The notes under the pieces are model-generated. The model made no database searches and was not told the origin of the DNA. It worked only from the letters and a program-made list of their open reading frames with translations. Below are positions 28,978 to 37,380 of a stretch of 64,000 nt of DNA, one piece after another. Position 1 is the stretch's first letter. Every line of letters starts with the position of its first letter. Made by a program: the position numbers and the translations under genes. Origin of the DNA: Vibrio sp. 99-70-13A1 (GTDB taxonomy: Bacteria; Pseudomonadota; Gammaproteobacteria; Enterobacterales; Vibrionaceae); assembly GCF_013114625.1 (NCBI RefSeq), contig NZ_VTXD01000020.1, positions 1-64,000 of the forward strand, read 5' to 3'.

Positions 28978-29584
28978 TTACGATATTTTGCCAACTTTCA
29001 TCGACAATGCTCCTCCTTTTGGAAGTAGCCTACCGTTTTCAGTTTACACGGCTGAACTAGTCAAAATGCATTGTCACGCCGACGATAAAGACTGCAACAA
29101 TACTTTGATTGCGTGGTTACAATCCACACAAAAGACTCCAACCATATTTATCCCCCAAGCCAATCAATCAAGCGCCTGGCTAGCATTGTCGTTGCATTTA
29201 GACACATGGCACACCGAGCCTCTCAACAGCATTAAAAGAATGCAAAACCGATACAAAAAGTTTCTCAGTTTACTCACCCACAAGGACGATATTACCCAAT
29301 ATCGAGAGTTACATAACGCGTTGGGTGTTTACCATTCACTCAATCTTCTGCCAAATACAATAAAATTGACGGGGAACTCTCACTCAACACCTTGGGCTCA
29401 GTGGGAAAAATTAATACAAAAATTTAACGCAGGCATTTTTGACGTCCAAACCAGTGAAAAGCTATCTGCTGCAATACGCCCTTATCGGCTTAGGTGGCCG
29501 TTATGGCTCCACCTTGAACTTATTATTAAACACATTATTGATTATTTTGACTTCCTAATTTTCGTAAAGAATAAGGAGCACTGA
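28781..29584 (+). pseudogene. Second large recombinase-like gene, C-terminal segment
   Basis: About 250 native codons continuing from the previous segment after a frameshift (joining region KAALRYWTSGSNYGFERQKQ). IIHLDSLRHWVKHHWDTGTN, then TLIAWLQSTQKTPTIFIPQA and SSAWLALSLHLDTWHTEPLN. No complete recombinase catalytic set is visible; the C-terminal half has no family I recognise. The stop TGA overlaps the next ATG (TGATG), so the third gene is coupled. Confidence 0.5.
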
Positions 29585-30834
29585 TGGAATGTCGTAACAG
29601 TCTCGTATTAGAAGCCAATGCAAGAATTAAATTATTAGAGTTCATGGTCAGCGCTATTATCGGGAGTGATTCTACCCACATATATTTTGGTGTGCGTATC
29701 GATGTTAAAAAACAAATTTTTGAAATCAACACACACTTATCTGTGCAATCCGGTATCTATGCCACTTATCGATGGCCAATCTTACAATCGACTCTTCAAG
29801 AAAACCGCTATTTAGAGCTACCTGGAAAAGGATTGGTGTCAATATTAAACAAGGTAGGCGTCAAAGAACCTGTGTGGTTAGGACTGCCAAATGAAAAGGA
29901 AATATATATTGCAGCCTACGAAGAAGATCACCCATCGCAAATGTCAATTTTTGAGGAAATAATATACACACCTAAGATCACAAATATGGCGGCGACACGT
30001 TACAGCATTCAAGTTATCGAGCATCGAAAACTCAATGAATATGACTTTATATTTTATGGTGATGAGTGTTCATTTCAGGTGGACGCTGTGGCGCTCTTCA
30101 AAGAGCTCAGATTAATTGAGCAACTGGCTAAGGAAGGCAGTGACATCACATCGAATGACAGAGAGTTGACTTTAGAACCTAAAATAACGGATTCACTCAA
30201 TTACATAAGTTTGTACTCACGGAAATATCAGTGGTTTTCAACCCAAGATATTGATATCCAATACGACACACAAAAAGGCGTATGTAACGGGGTCTTGGCA
30301 CACGTTAATCTGTCTGCCCTTAGCAAATTAACTGGTCTGCTCAGTCAGATTTCAGGTTTAGTTCGTATTGATATATGTCAATCCCACTTATCATTTTCTC
30401 GAGGTCAATGGCAATGTGCCTTTAGACAAACACAGCCGCATTGGGATGCTTCAAGCTTTGCCGAGCAATTTCGTTCATTGGACGATGAGTATTTCCACTC
30501 ATTTAGTGCGCACAATCTGAAAGCTACACTGGAAAGCCTCAATGTTGCCAATGATGTAAAAAAGGCTCGATTACATATCAAACAACATGTCGGATCTGAG
30601 TTCACAACTCTTAGTCTTACGCAAGATCACGTACATTCATCCATTAATTACCCAATGCCAATTCCACCTAATACACTAACAACCCCCATATCTTTAAGCT
30701 TATGGTCTTTGGCCTCTCTCTTGGACAGTTCTGATGGAAAAGTTAGGTGGTATTTTGATACCAAGAACAGTCGCATCATTTTTACAGACGATGCCCGTCG
30801 AAAACACTTTGTTTTACAGTTAAAGGAAGAATAA
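29584..30834 (+). CDS. 416-aa protein, possible sliding-clamp-like fold, element accessory
   Basis: Intact, coupled to the recombinase-like genes by a TGATG overlap, and the last of the cluster. Three roughly equal segments each contain a helix followed by beta strands: LPGKGLVSILNKVGVKEPVW, HVNLSALSKLTGLLSQISGL, and the C-terminal LSLWSLASLLDSSDGKVRWY followed by NSRIIFTDDARRKHFVLQL. The last resembles the final strands of DNA polymerase III beta clamps (helix, V-x-x-x-F, I-I-x-x-D, F-V-L-x-L). This is a fold-level impression without a database search. No catalytic motif, no signal peptide. If right, it may load or recruit host replication proteins. Confidence 0.5.
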   Translation: MECRNSLVLEANARIKLLEFMVSAIIGSDSTHIYFGVRIDVKKQIFEINTHLSVQSGIYATYRWPILQSTLQENRYLELPGKGLVSILNKVGVKEPVWLGLPNEKEIYIAAYEEDHPSQMSIFEEIIYTPKITNMAATRYSIQVIEHRKLNEYDFIFYGDECSFQVDAVALFKELRLIEQLAKEGSDITSNDRELTLEPKITDSLNYISLYSRKYQWFSTQDIDIQYDTQKGVCNGVLAHVNLSALSKLTGLLSQISGLVRIDICQSHLSFSRGQWQCAFRQTQPHWDASSFAEQFRSLDDEYFHSFSAHNLKATLESLNVANDVKKARLHIKQHVGSEFTTLSLTQDHVHSSINYPMPIPPNTLTTPISLSLWSLASLLDSSDGKVRWYFDTKNSRIIFTDDARRKHFVLQLKEE

Positions 30835-31001
30835 AAAACTAAATTCTACTACAAAGTACTGCTTTTTTGTTTGTTCCATTGGCTATCTTTTGAACGTGGA
30901 TATTATAACAGCAAAGCCCAAACAGAGTTATATCGCCCAAAATCGGAAAATTATATAAACAACTTACCGTACGCAGATAATTTTAACGTGCTACAAGTCA
31001 G

Positions 31002-32486
31002 CTATACGACAGAATCACTGTATCCGCCCCATGAACCCACGGGGTGATATTGCTTGTGTTTGAAGTTCCAAGGTAGCAGTGGCTCTGCTTTCGCCAACTC
31101 TTTCATGCACTTGACCATATAATCGTATAGGATAAGGCCGTTGGCTTTCGCGATTTCGACGATGCTGTAAAGCATCGTGCTCGCGTCAGCACCATTTTGA
31201 GTAGCCGAGAACAACCAGTTTTTTGCCAATGACCAGTGGCTTAGTTGCGCGTTCAGCGCGATTATTGTCGATAGATATGTGACCATCGTCGATATAAACA
31301 ATGAGCTTTGGCCATTGCCCTATCGTGTACTTTATCGCTTTACCCAGTGCGCTAGACGCTATCACTTTCTGGGTCGTCATCCATTCATAAAACTCATCCA
31401 GTATCGGTTTAGCATACGCTTGACGCTCTGCTTTTCTCTTTTCGGCAGACGTACCTTTTAAGCGTGATTCTATCCCGTAGAGCTTCTGGATTTTTGATAG
31501 TGCCTTATCAGCTTTACCTCTCTTTCCATTGCCTTGAAGCTTTTTCGCATCCATGAACTTGCGCCGAGCATGAGCGAGACAACCCACATTCGTTACGTGG
31601 TGAAGACCATCATAAGTCGCATACCCATCCGTTTGTAAATAACCATTATAGTCACCTAAGAAAGCAATAGGGCACGCCCTCGCTCGACTGTTTTGATAGT
31701 CGTACAAGGCGATGTTTTTTACATTCGGTAGTGCCGCTTCAGGTGAGTCCGCCCCCGAGCAGTAAAGCCACATGTAACACTGTTTATCTTCCTTAAGCAC
31801 ATTGAGTGACGTTTCATCCCCTGAACCACCACTTATTTAAGTAGGTGCTCTTTCAAGGCTTCATAAAGTGGAGTGAACTTGTCGCTGACTTGGATAACCC
31901 ACCTTGCCATGGTGGTTCGTGATAACTCAATACCCGACTGCGGAAACAGGGATTCTTGGCGATAAAGTGGCATCGCGTATTGGTATTTGCCAAGGAAGAT
32001 GTTGGCCAACAAGCTTTCTGTCGCGAAGCTTTTAGGAATGATGCACGGTGGTGCTGGCTTTTGAACGATATGGCTGTTGTCCTTGGTTTTCTCGCACTGG
32101 CGGCAAGCATATTTGGGACGAACATATTCCAACACTTTAAGTACCGCTGGCGTGAACTCAAGTTTCTCACTACGGCCTTCGCGGATTTTATGCAGACTGT
32201 GATTGCAGCAAGAGCGTTTCTTCGTTGTGGTGGTTGTCGTCACCTCAACCTCTTTTTCCTCAGCTGCTTCACATTCCACTTCGTTGAAGAGATCACCTTG
32301 AGATTCATCATAAGGCTTTAACGCCTCCGAGCGTTTCGCGAACTGGCGGTCGAAGGCAAGCTTAAGTTGTTCTAGTAAGGATTGACGCTCTTGTTTCCAT
32401 AGCGATTCCTTTTGTGTTTGCTCAACCATCGCTTGTAGCTCGGCAATATCTTGACTTTCCGGGTTGATATTAGGCGTCTTTTTCAT
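31002..32486 (-). pseudogene. tnpC: IS66 TnpC transposase, broken
   Basis: DDE transposase of IS66. Intact from the start (coiled-coil with QAMVEQTQKESLWKQ) through the zinc-binding CCNHSLHKIREG and ACRQCEKT to LKEHLLK, where a TAA (31,833-31,835) and a 1-base shift interrupt it just before the first catalytic Asp (DETSLNV). The frame resumes as VLKEDKQCYMWLYCSGADSP, and a second shift at an A-run near 31,220 separates GKKLVVL from NWLFSATQNGADAS. The reading runs past the element's end to 31,002. Non-functional. Confidence 0.88.
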
Positions 32487-32545
32487 GGCATTTATTATAC
32501 TAAAATCATGCCATTAACGCTTGGTGCATAAGGCTTTATTATCGT

Positions 32546-32898
32546 TTAAGTCATTGTAAAATCGTTTATTCCAACGGGTTTGTGGCCGATAATCGTGAAA
32601 CCAGAAAGCAGCCTGTCGAGTTCAAATTGAGTTAGGGTAAATACCTGATTTTTCGCCTTTGAAGGCCACTTATATTTGGCTTCTCAAGGCGTTTATACCA
32701 AAGGGCGAAGCCTGTTTTATCCCAATACAACACCTTGATTTTGTCGCGCTGTTTATTGGTAAATAGGAACAGCGCACCACTTCCCAAAAGTAAGTTGGTG
32801 TCACTTTCGATAATCGCTGCGAGTCCGTTGATGGACTTTCTGAAGTCGACGCTTTCACGATAAAGGTAAACCTCTGGGGCGCTGATCATGCGTTTCAT
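32546..32898 (-). pseudogene. tnpB: IS66 TnpB (Orf2), frameshifted
   Basis: IS66 Orf2 accessory protein: ISAPEVYLYRESVDFRKSIN, then LFLFTNKQRDKIKVLYWDKT and GFALWYKRLEK, the family's signature. A 1-base shift near 32,687 diverts the frame to a stop at 32,632; in the restored frame KYKWPSKAKNQVFTLTQFEL and LLSGFTIIGHKPV continue to 32,546, matching the normal family C-terminus. Required for IS66 movement, so the loss disables the element. Confidence 0.85.
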
Positions 32899-32953
32899 GA
32901 CAATGCTCCAATGAGTTCAACAAGATAGGCCGCGGGCGTGCCTTGCGGAATAC

Positions 32954-33214
32954 TCACTCAATATCGTTTACAAGTAGTGTCATGTTGGGTGTTGGTGTCT
33001 GGACTGCCTGATATTTTGTTGTCTTTTCGACGACTTCGGCTTTGAGAAAGCCGACTGACGCCGACGGGGTTGCAACTTGAAGCAGGCGCCGCTTTGCAAA
33101 GAACGTGGATAAACTCAGTCCATTTTGTTCGCAAAAAACGCGCTGGGTAATATTGCTGCTTTCATATTGTTCAAACAGGGCTTGCCATTCTTGATTGGTG
33201 TGTCGTTTGGCCAT
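32954..33214 (-). CDS. tnpA: IS66 TnpA (Orf1)
   Basis: 86 residues starting MAKRHTNQEWQALFEQYESS, then VFCEQNGLSLSTFFAKRRLL, the helix-turn-helix-like Orf1 of IS66 elements. I start at the ATG inside the longer frame because GGAGAG lies ahead of it. Only intact gene of this element. The reading frame upstream overlaps the inverted repeat. Confidence 0.8.
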   Translation of the reverse strand: MAKRHTNQEWQALFEQYESSNITQRVFCEQNGLSLSTFFAKRRLLQVATPSASVGFLKAEVVEKTTKYQAVQTPTPNMTLLVNDIE

Positions 33215-33522
33215 TTCAACTCTCCTATTGGTTGGAGAGTTGATCTTATTATTCATACTCGGCGATTAGAATTTGGGGGTTGTGGTGCGCTTACGAATCA
33301 CTAACTGATCACACATAAAATAGGATGATTCCAACACGTTTCTGGACAGAAACGCGTTACGAACCACAACACAATCTAACTTTTCGGATTACCTCAAGTA
33401 TTGCGACCATGCACTCAGCATGACATGCAAGGGGCCAGATTCATTTATCCAATACAGATAACTTGGGGGTAACAGCCTGTTGCGTTATGCTTATCTCACC
33501 TATACCGAACTCCCGAATCACC

Positions 33523-34344
33523 ATGCCTAACGACGCATTCAACACTCAACTTTCAGAAACAATTTCTGCTCTTAACTCACCAAGCTTTACACCTAAACTC
33601 ATGCGCGTTATTGCTTCAGTATTGAGTTTTGATTGCGCGGTGATCCTCGGCTACCGCGAAGGTAAACACCCTATCTATCTGTTTGATTCGATTGAAAATG
33701 AACGCGAGCTACTGTTCCAACGTTATCTCACCACATCTTTTCAAAACGACCCGTTTTATCAGAAACTGGACGCGAACAAAGAACAAGGCATCTTTACACT
33801 CAAAGATGTGGTGGGCAAAGATGTCGCGCGTAACGATCTCGATTACCAAGCCTACTGTGAGCAGTTCTACCATCAAACTGGTTGGAAGGACGAAATCAGC
33901 ATGCTGATCGAAATCGAACCGACACGCTGGGTGATGCTCTACTTGGGATTTATGCAAGACGATAAACGCTTCATTAAACCTCAAGTAACCAAGCTTAAAT
34001 CTTACTTCGCCATTATCCAGTCTTTGTGCCAACAGCACTGGAAACAGACCGAGTTTACACTCGCCGAGCCAGTATTCAGCCCTAACGCTTATTCAGGACA
34101 AATGCGTGCAGCAATTAAATCTGCATTGGCATCTTTTGGACAAACAGTCCTCACTAATAGAGAACAAGAAATTGCCGCATTAATCGCGCAAGGCTATGAC
34201 AGCAAAGAAATTGCTACGCAGTTAGATGTAGTAGAAGGCACGGTGAAAAACCACCGTAAACGCATCTACACGCAATTGAATGTCTCGTCGTTAAGCGAGT
34301 TCTTTCAGTTGTTTCTCAACCACCTAATCACTCAAGCAAGATAA
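33523..34344 (+). CDS. LuxR-family transcriptional regulator
   Basis: 273 residues from the ATG at MPNDAFNT (longer frame begins 20 codons earlier without a good site). N-terminal ~190 residues look GAF/PAS-like (IASVLSFDCAVILGYREGKH, FQNDPFYQKL, EPTRWVMLYLGFMQ), then a LuxR helix-turn-helix: LTNREQEIAALIAQGYDSKE, LDVVEGTVKNHRKRIYTQLN. No acyl-homoserine-lactone signature is obvious. Ends 81 bases before tyrS on the same strand. Signal unknown; the GAF-like part could sense a small ligand. Confidence 0.82.
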   Translation: MPNDAFNTQLSETISALNSPSFTPKLMRVIASVLSFDCAVILGYREGKHPIYLFDSIENERELLFQRYLTTSFQNDPFYQKLDANKEQGIFTLKDVVGKDVARNDLDYQAYCEQFYHQTGWKDEISMLIEIEPTRWVMLYLGFMQDDKRFIKPQVTKLKSYFAIIQSLCQQHWKQTEFTLAEPVFSPNAYSGQMRAAIKSALASFGQTVLTNREQEIAALIAQGYDSKEIATQLDVVEGTVKNHRKRIYTQLNVSSLSEFFQLFLNHLITQAR

Positions 34345-34425
34345 CAAACTATCCCTTTAGGGATATATCTCGATTCCGCATCGCCTTTTATTCTGAATAC
34401 AACCAAACCAGATAAAGATAAGACG

Positions 34426-35682
34426 ATGACACTGATTAAAGATTTACAAGCTCGCGGTTTGATTGCCCAAGCGAGCGATTTAGACAAAGTTCAACAACTG
34501 CTATCTGAGCCACAAACCTTGTACTGCGGCTTCGACCCCACAGCTGGTAGCTTACACATCGGTCACCTTGTGCCACTGATTATGCTCAAGCGCTTTCAAG
34601 ATGCAGGACACCAAGCAATCGCTCTGATAGGTGGTGCGACCGGTATGATTGGTGACCCGAGCTTTAAAGCCACAGAGCGAAGCTTGAATTCAGAAAAGAC
34701 CGTCACGGGTTGGGTGCAAGATCTATCGAACCAAATTCAACAGTTGATGAATAACCAAGTCAGCAAGCCAATGATCATGGTAAATAATGCGGATTGGATG
34801 AAGCAGATTAACGTGATCGACTTCTTCCGTGATGTAGGTAAACATTTCTCCGTGAATACTATGATCAGCCGCGAGTCAGTTAAACAACGCTTACAACGCC
34901 CAGATCAAGGTATCTCATTTACCGAATTCAGTTACGCACTGCTGCAATCTTACGACTTCGCAGAATTAAACCGTCAGTACGGCTGCCGTCTTCAAATCGG
35001 TGGTAATGACCAATGGGGTAACATTGTTAGTGGCATTGACCTTACTCGCCGTCAAAATGGTGAGCAAGTCTTTGGCTTAACCTTACCTTTAATCACCAAA
35101 TCTGATGGTACTAAGTTTGGTAAAACCGAAGGTGGTGCAGTGTGGTTGGATCCAAGTAAAACTTCACCTTACGCCTTCTACCAATTCTGGTTATCTGCGG
35201 AAGATGCCGATGTTTACCACTTCCTGCGCTACTACACCTTCTTGAGCTGCGATGAGATTACTGCGATTGAAGTACAAGACAAAGAGAGCAAAGGCAAACC
35301 GCAAGCACAGAGTATCTTAGCAGAGCAAATGACGCGCTTTGTCCACGGTGAAGAAGGCTTAGCAAGTGCAAAGCGAATCACTCAAGCGTTATTTAGCGGT
35401 AACGTGCAGCAATTAAGCTTGAACGAGCTGGAACAGTTGGAGCTCGATGGCTTACCAAGCATGCAAAGTGCTGAGCAAGATTTGGTCGAGCTTCTAGTTG
35501 AGTCAGGCTTAGCCAAATCAAAACGCATTGCCCGAGAACTAATTGGCAGCAACGCCATCAGTGTGAATGGCGAGAAAGTTGATGCAGAAAACCCAAACTT
35601 GAACTTCCCGTTGTTCGACCAGTACTGGTTACTTCAACGCGGTAAAAAACACTTTTACTTGGTGAGACGTATAGTGGGTTAA
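34426..35682 (+). CDS. tyrS: Tyrosine--tRNA ligase
   Basis: 418 residues, class I aminoacyl-tRNA synthetase charging tRNA-Tyr; cytoplasmic. [20 protein letters not shown] (HIGH motif, about residues 32-51), [10 protein letters not shown], and the KMSKS-equivalent KFGKTEGG (about 226-233). The C-terminal S4-like RNA-binding domain includes [20 protein letters not shown]. Length and motifs match TyrRS of the TyrS type. Vibrios often carry a second TyrRS gene; whether this is the housekeeping copy cannot be told from the window. A short leader after the LuxR gene; no T-box seen. Confidence 0.95.
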   Translation: MTLIKDLQARGLIAQASDLDKVQQLLSEPQTLYCGFDPTAGSLHIGHLVPLIMLKRFQDAGHQAIALIGGATGMIGDPSFKATERSLNSEKTVTGWVQDLSNQIQQLMNNQVSKPMIMVNNADWMKQINVIDFFRDVGKHFSVNTMISRESVKQRLQRPDQGISFTEFSYALLQSYDFAELNRQYGCRLQIGGNDQWGNIVSGIDLTRRQNGEQVFGLTLPLITKSDGTKFGKTEGGAVWLDPSKTSPYAFYQFWLSAEDADVYHFLRYYTFLSCDEITAIEVQDKESKGKPQAQSILAEQMTRFVHGEEGLASAKRITQALFSGNVQQLSLNELEQLELDGLPSMQSAEQDLVELLVESGLAKSKRIARELIGSNAISVNGEKVDAENPNLNFPLFDQYWLLQRGKKHFYLVRRIVG

Positions 35683-35717
35683 CACACTTCAGTTAGGGGC
35701 ACACCCCACCTCAGATC

Positions 35718-35752
35718 ATTATTTGCCATTGAACATTGCAATGGCAAAATAA
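35718..35752. terminator. Hairpin terminator after tyrS
   Basis: TTATTTTGCCATTG / CAATGGCAAAATAA type arms (stem TTGCCATTG/CAATGGCAA) with AT flanks about 35 bases after the tyrS stop. Confidence 0.75.
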
Positions 35753-35822
35753 TGACGCCGATAATTTCGTGATATTTATAGGCCTAACCTTACACAGCAG
35801 TTTGTAGTGGATTAGCAAATTT

Positions 35823-35846
35823 AGTTAGAGAGTTAGAGAGTTAGAG
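35823..35846. repeat. Three tandem copies of AGTTAGAG
   Basis: Perfect 8-bp unit three times in the intergenic region after tyrS. Short enough to be chance, but slip-prone. Confidence 0.7.
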
Positions 35847-35919
35847 ATCTAGGTATAAGGAAGAGGAGATCAAATTACGCTTTAGAGAACCAAATAGCTA
35901 AACGCTCGCAACTCAGAAA

Positions 35920-35947
35920 GGGGCACTTTCGAACTGGAAAGTGCCAC
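35920..35947. repeat. Dispersed hairpin repeat, copy 1
   Basis: Stem GGCACTTTC/GAAAGTGCC with a 6-base loop, followed by CACAGGTAAAAGTCA. The copy at 62,307 shares stem, flanking GG and the downstream GGTAAAA. Looks like a small interspersed palindromic (REP-like) element. Confidence 0.6.
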
Positions 35948-36046
35948 AGGTAAAAGTCAGGCTATTGTGGGATAAGAATGCGTATGGGAAGCATCGAAAG
36001 CTGTGGTCAAATCTATTTTTCACAAGAAGATTTCACCACAAAACAC

Positions 36047-36703
36047 TTATAAATTCCCTACGCCGCCATCAATCAGTAATTCAGAACCAAGCATATAAGC
36101 GGATTCATCAGAAGCGAGAAAAACGGCCGCTTTTGCCAATTCTAGTGGTGTTCCCAAACGCTTTAGCGGGACTAACTCTTTAACTTGGTTAATCAAAGCT
36201 ACTTTCTCACAATCAGGCAAACCAAATTTATCAAAAGCCTCTGTCTGCGTTGGTCCTGGACTCAGCGTATTAACTCGAATACCTAGATGTTTCAGTTCCC
36301 CAGATAATGTTCTGGCAAGGGAGATCAGTCCGGCTTTACTTGCAGAATAAACACTACTTTTCGGTAGACCTATTTGGGCTGAAACGCTTCCACATAGGAT
36401 GATAGAGGCTGAGTCAGATAATATCGGTAATAATGAGAGAATTAGAAAGAAAGGACCTTTTAAGTTTGTATTGATTACACGATCAAAACCTTCCTCATCC
36501 CACTCGTCCAGTGATTTGTGTGTTACATCGCCAGCATTGATATAATGTACATCAATCCTCGGAAATACAGATTTAATCGTTTCGGCTAACTTGTGTTGCT
36601 GATGGACATCAGAAGAATCATTTTGAATGAAGATTGTACTATCCCCTAACTCCTGCTTTGCTTTTATTAGCCCTTCTCCCCACGTCCTTTTATTGCAACG
36701 CAC
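36047..36703 (-). pseudogene. SDR-family dehydrogenase, 5'-truncated
   Basis: 218 residues of a short-chain dehydrogenase/reductase (NAD(P)-dependent, classical type). Catalytic residues are present: SVSAQIGLPKSSVYSASKAG (Ser and Tyr-x-x-x-Lys), INAG (NNAG-like) motif, LSPGPTQTEAF and GSELLIDGGVGNL. The expected N-terminal Rossmann TGxxxGIG, about 35 residues, is absent: the frame begins at a GTG in the middle of what should be alpha-B, and no upstream frame supplies it. Without the cofactor loop it is probably non-functional. Minus-strand neighbours are unrelated. Confidence 0.65.
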
Positions 36704-36964
36704 GCCTCTCCCATTCGCAACCTTGCTCGCTGACTGAGTCTAGATGTTTAGTTCTAAACAAAATGGTCTGACTAAAAACTAGCTCAACAGCGCCAGTGAT
36801 AAAAATTCAAAGACCTATAAAATATAGGTCTATAACATTGAACACTGATCTATAGAAATTGGTCTACGCACACAAACCATGAGCATAGATCCATTAGCAT
36901 GTCCCCATGAACATAGGCTGATAACTTGGCTTATAGCAGCTCATTACTAATCAACCAGCGAACA

Positions 36965-37291
36965 TCACCGAGTTGCTCTATTGATGTCTATAGCTTGAGT
37001 AAGGTAGTGAGTAATTACTTTTAGCTCCACCGTTTTGATAGGTAGAACTCGCATCACCTTTCCAGTACCTGTCAGTTGATTATAGGTATCAACCATGTGG
37101 ATGCCTTTTAAGAAACCGATATCAACGCCATTTTTTGTGGTCCTCATATGGCAAATTCCACCACAAGGATCTGAATAGGTGGATATTCTCGGTTTTCTTA
37201 TTTCGATCAGCTTAAAGTCTTCAATTAGTATTTTTCTCAACAATAAAAACAATGCGCTATGTTCCGACTGAACATCAATCTCATACTGCAT
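36965..37291 (-). CDS. DUF1801/YdhG-like small protein
   Basis: 108 residues from the internal ATG at MQYEIDVQSE. The pattern GGICHMRTTKNGVDIGFLKG, then GKVMRVLPIKTVELKVITHY and QAIDIN follows DUF1801 (YdhG/YjbR-CyaY-like fold), where a CMRT/F-GF-G core is typical. Function of the family is not established; some members associate with iron-binding frataxin-like folds. The downstream amidase gene begins 1.4 kb away in the same direction. Isolated unit. Confidence 0.6.
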   Translation of the reverse strand: MQYEIDVQSEHSALFLLLRKILIEDFKLIEIRKPRISTYSDPCGGICHMRTTKNGVDIGFLKGIHMVDTYNQLTGTGKVMRVLPIKTVELKVITHYLTQAIDINRATR

Positions 37292-37380
37292 ATAAATACC
37301 TGTTAGTTGTTGTTTAACAATAAAAATCACACCACTGTGAATTCATGATTCTTAATAACCTTTATTTAATAGAAGGCATA

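Larger units (their letters stand above)
31020..33294 (-). mobile_element. IS66-family insertion sequence, decayed, with 8-bp target duplication
   Basis: 2275 bp with tnpA, tnpB and tnpC in IS66 order on the minus strand. Ends pair as GTAtcCGCcCCAtgAACCC (from 31,020) and GTAagCGCaCCAcaACCCC (inward from 33,294). The 8 bp GAATCACT occurs directly outside both ends (31,012-31,019 and 33,295-33,302), the target duplication size of IS66 elements. tnpB and tnpC are frameshifted and tnpC has a nonsense codon, so it can no longer move by itself. It inserted just downstream of the recombinase-like cluster. Confidence 0.93.
35683..36046. other. Intergenic region after tyrS
   Basis: 364 bases holding the tyrS terminator, three tandem copies of an 8-bp unit (35,823-35,846) and the dispersed hairpin repeat at 35,920-35,947. 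No open frame that I would call a gene. Confidence 0.5.

Noticed and set aside
24411..30834. Naming the cluster as a known strand-biased Vibrio integrative element
   Set aside because: The general idea (recombinase plus recombinase-fold partners at the element end) fits, but gene sizes, number and the third protein do not match what I remember, and no database comparison is possible.
24168..30945. Inverted terminal motif GGGCGA...GGGCTTT at both ends of the recombinase cluster
   Set aside because: Left (24,172-24,191) and right (minus, 30,912-30,938) share two short words but the spacing differs (about 5 vs 15 bases) and neither sits at the tdh break; may be chance.
34345..34425. T-box leader upstream of tyrS
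   Set aside because: Only 81 bases with no specifier-loop or antiterminator features; T-boxes are not typical of gammaproteobacteria.
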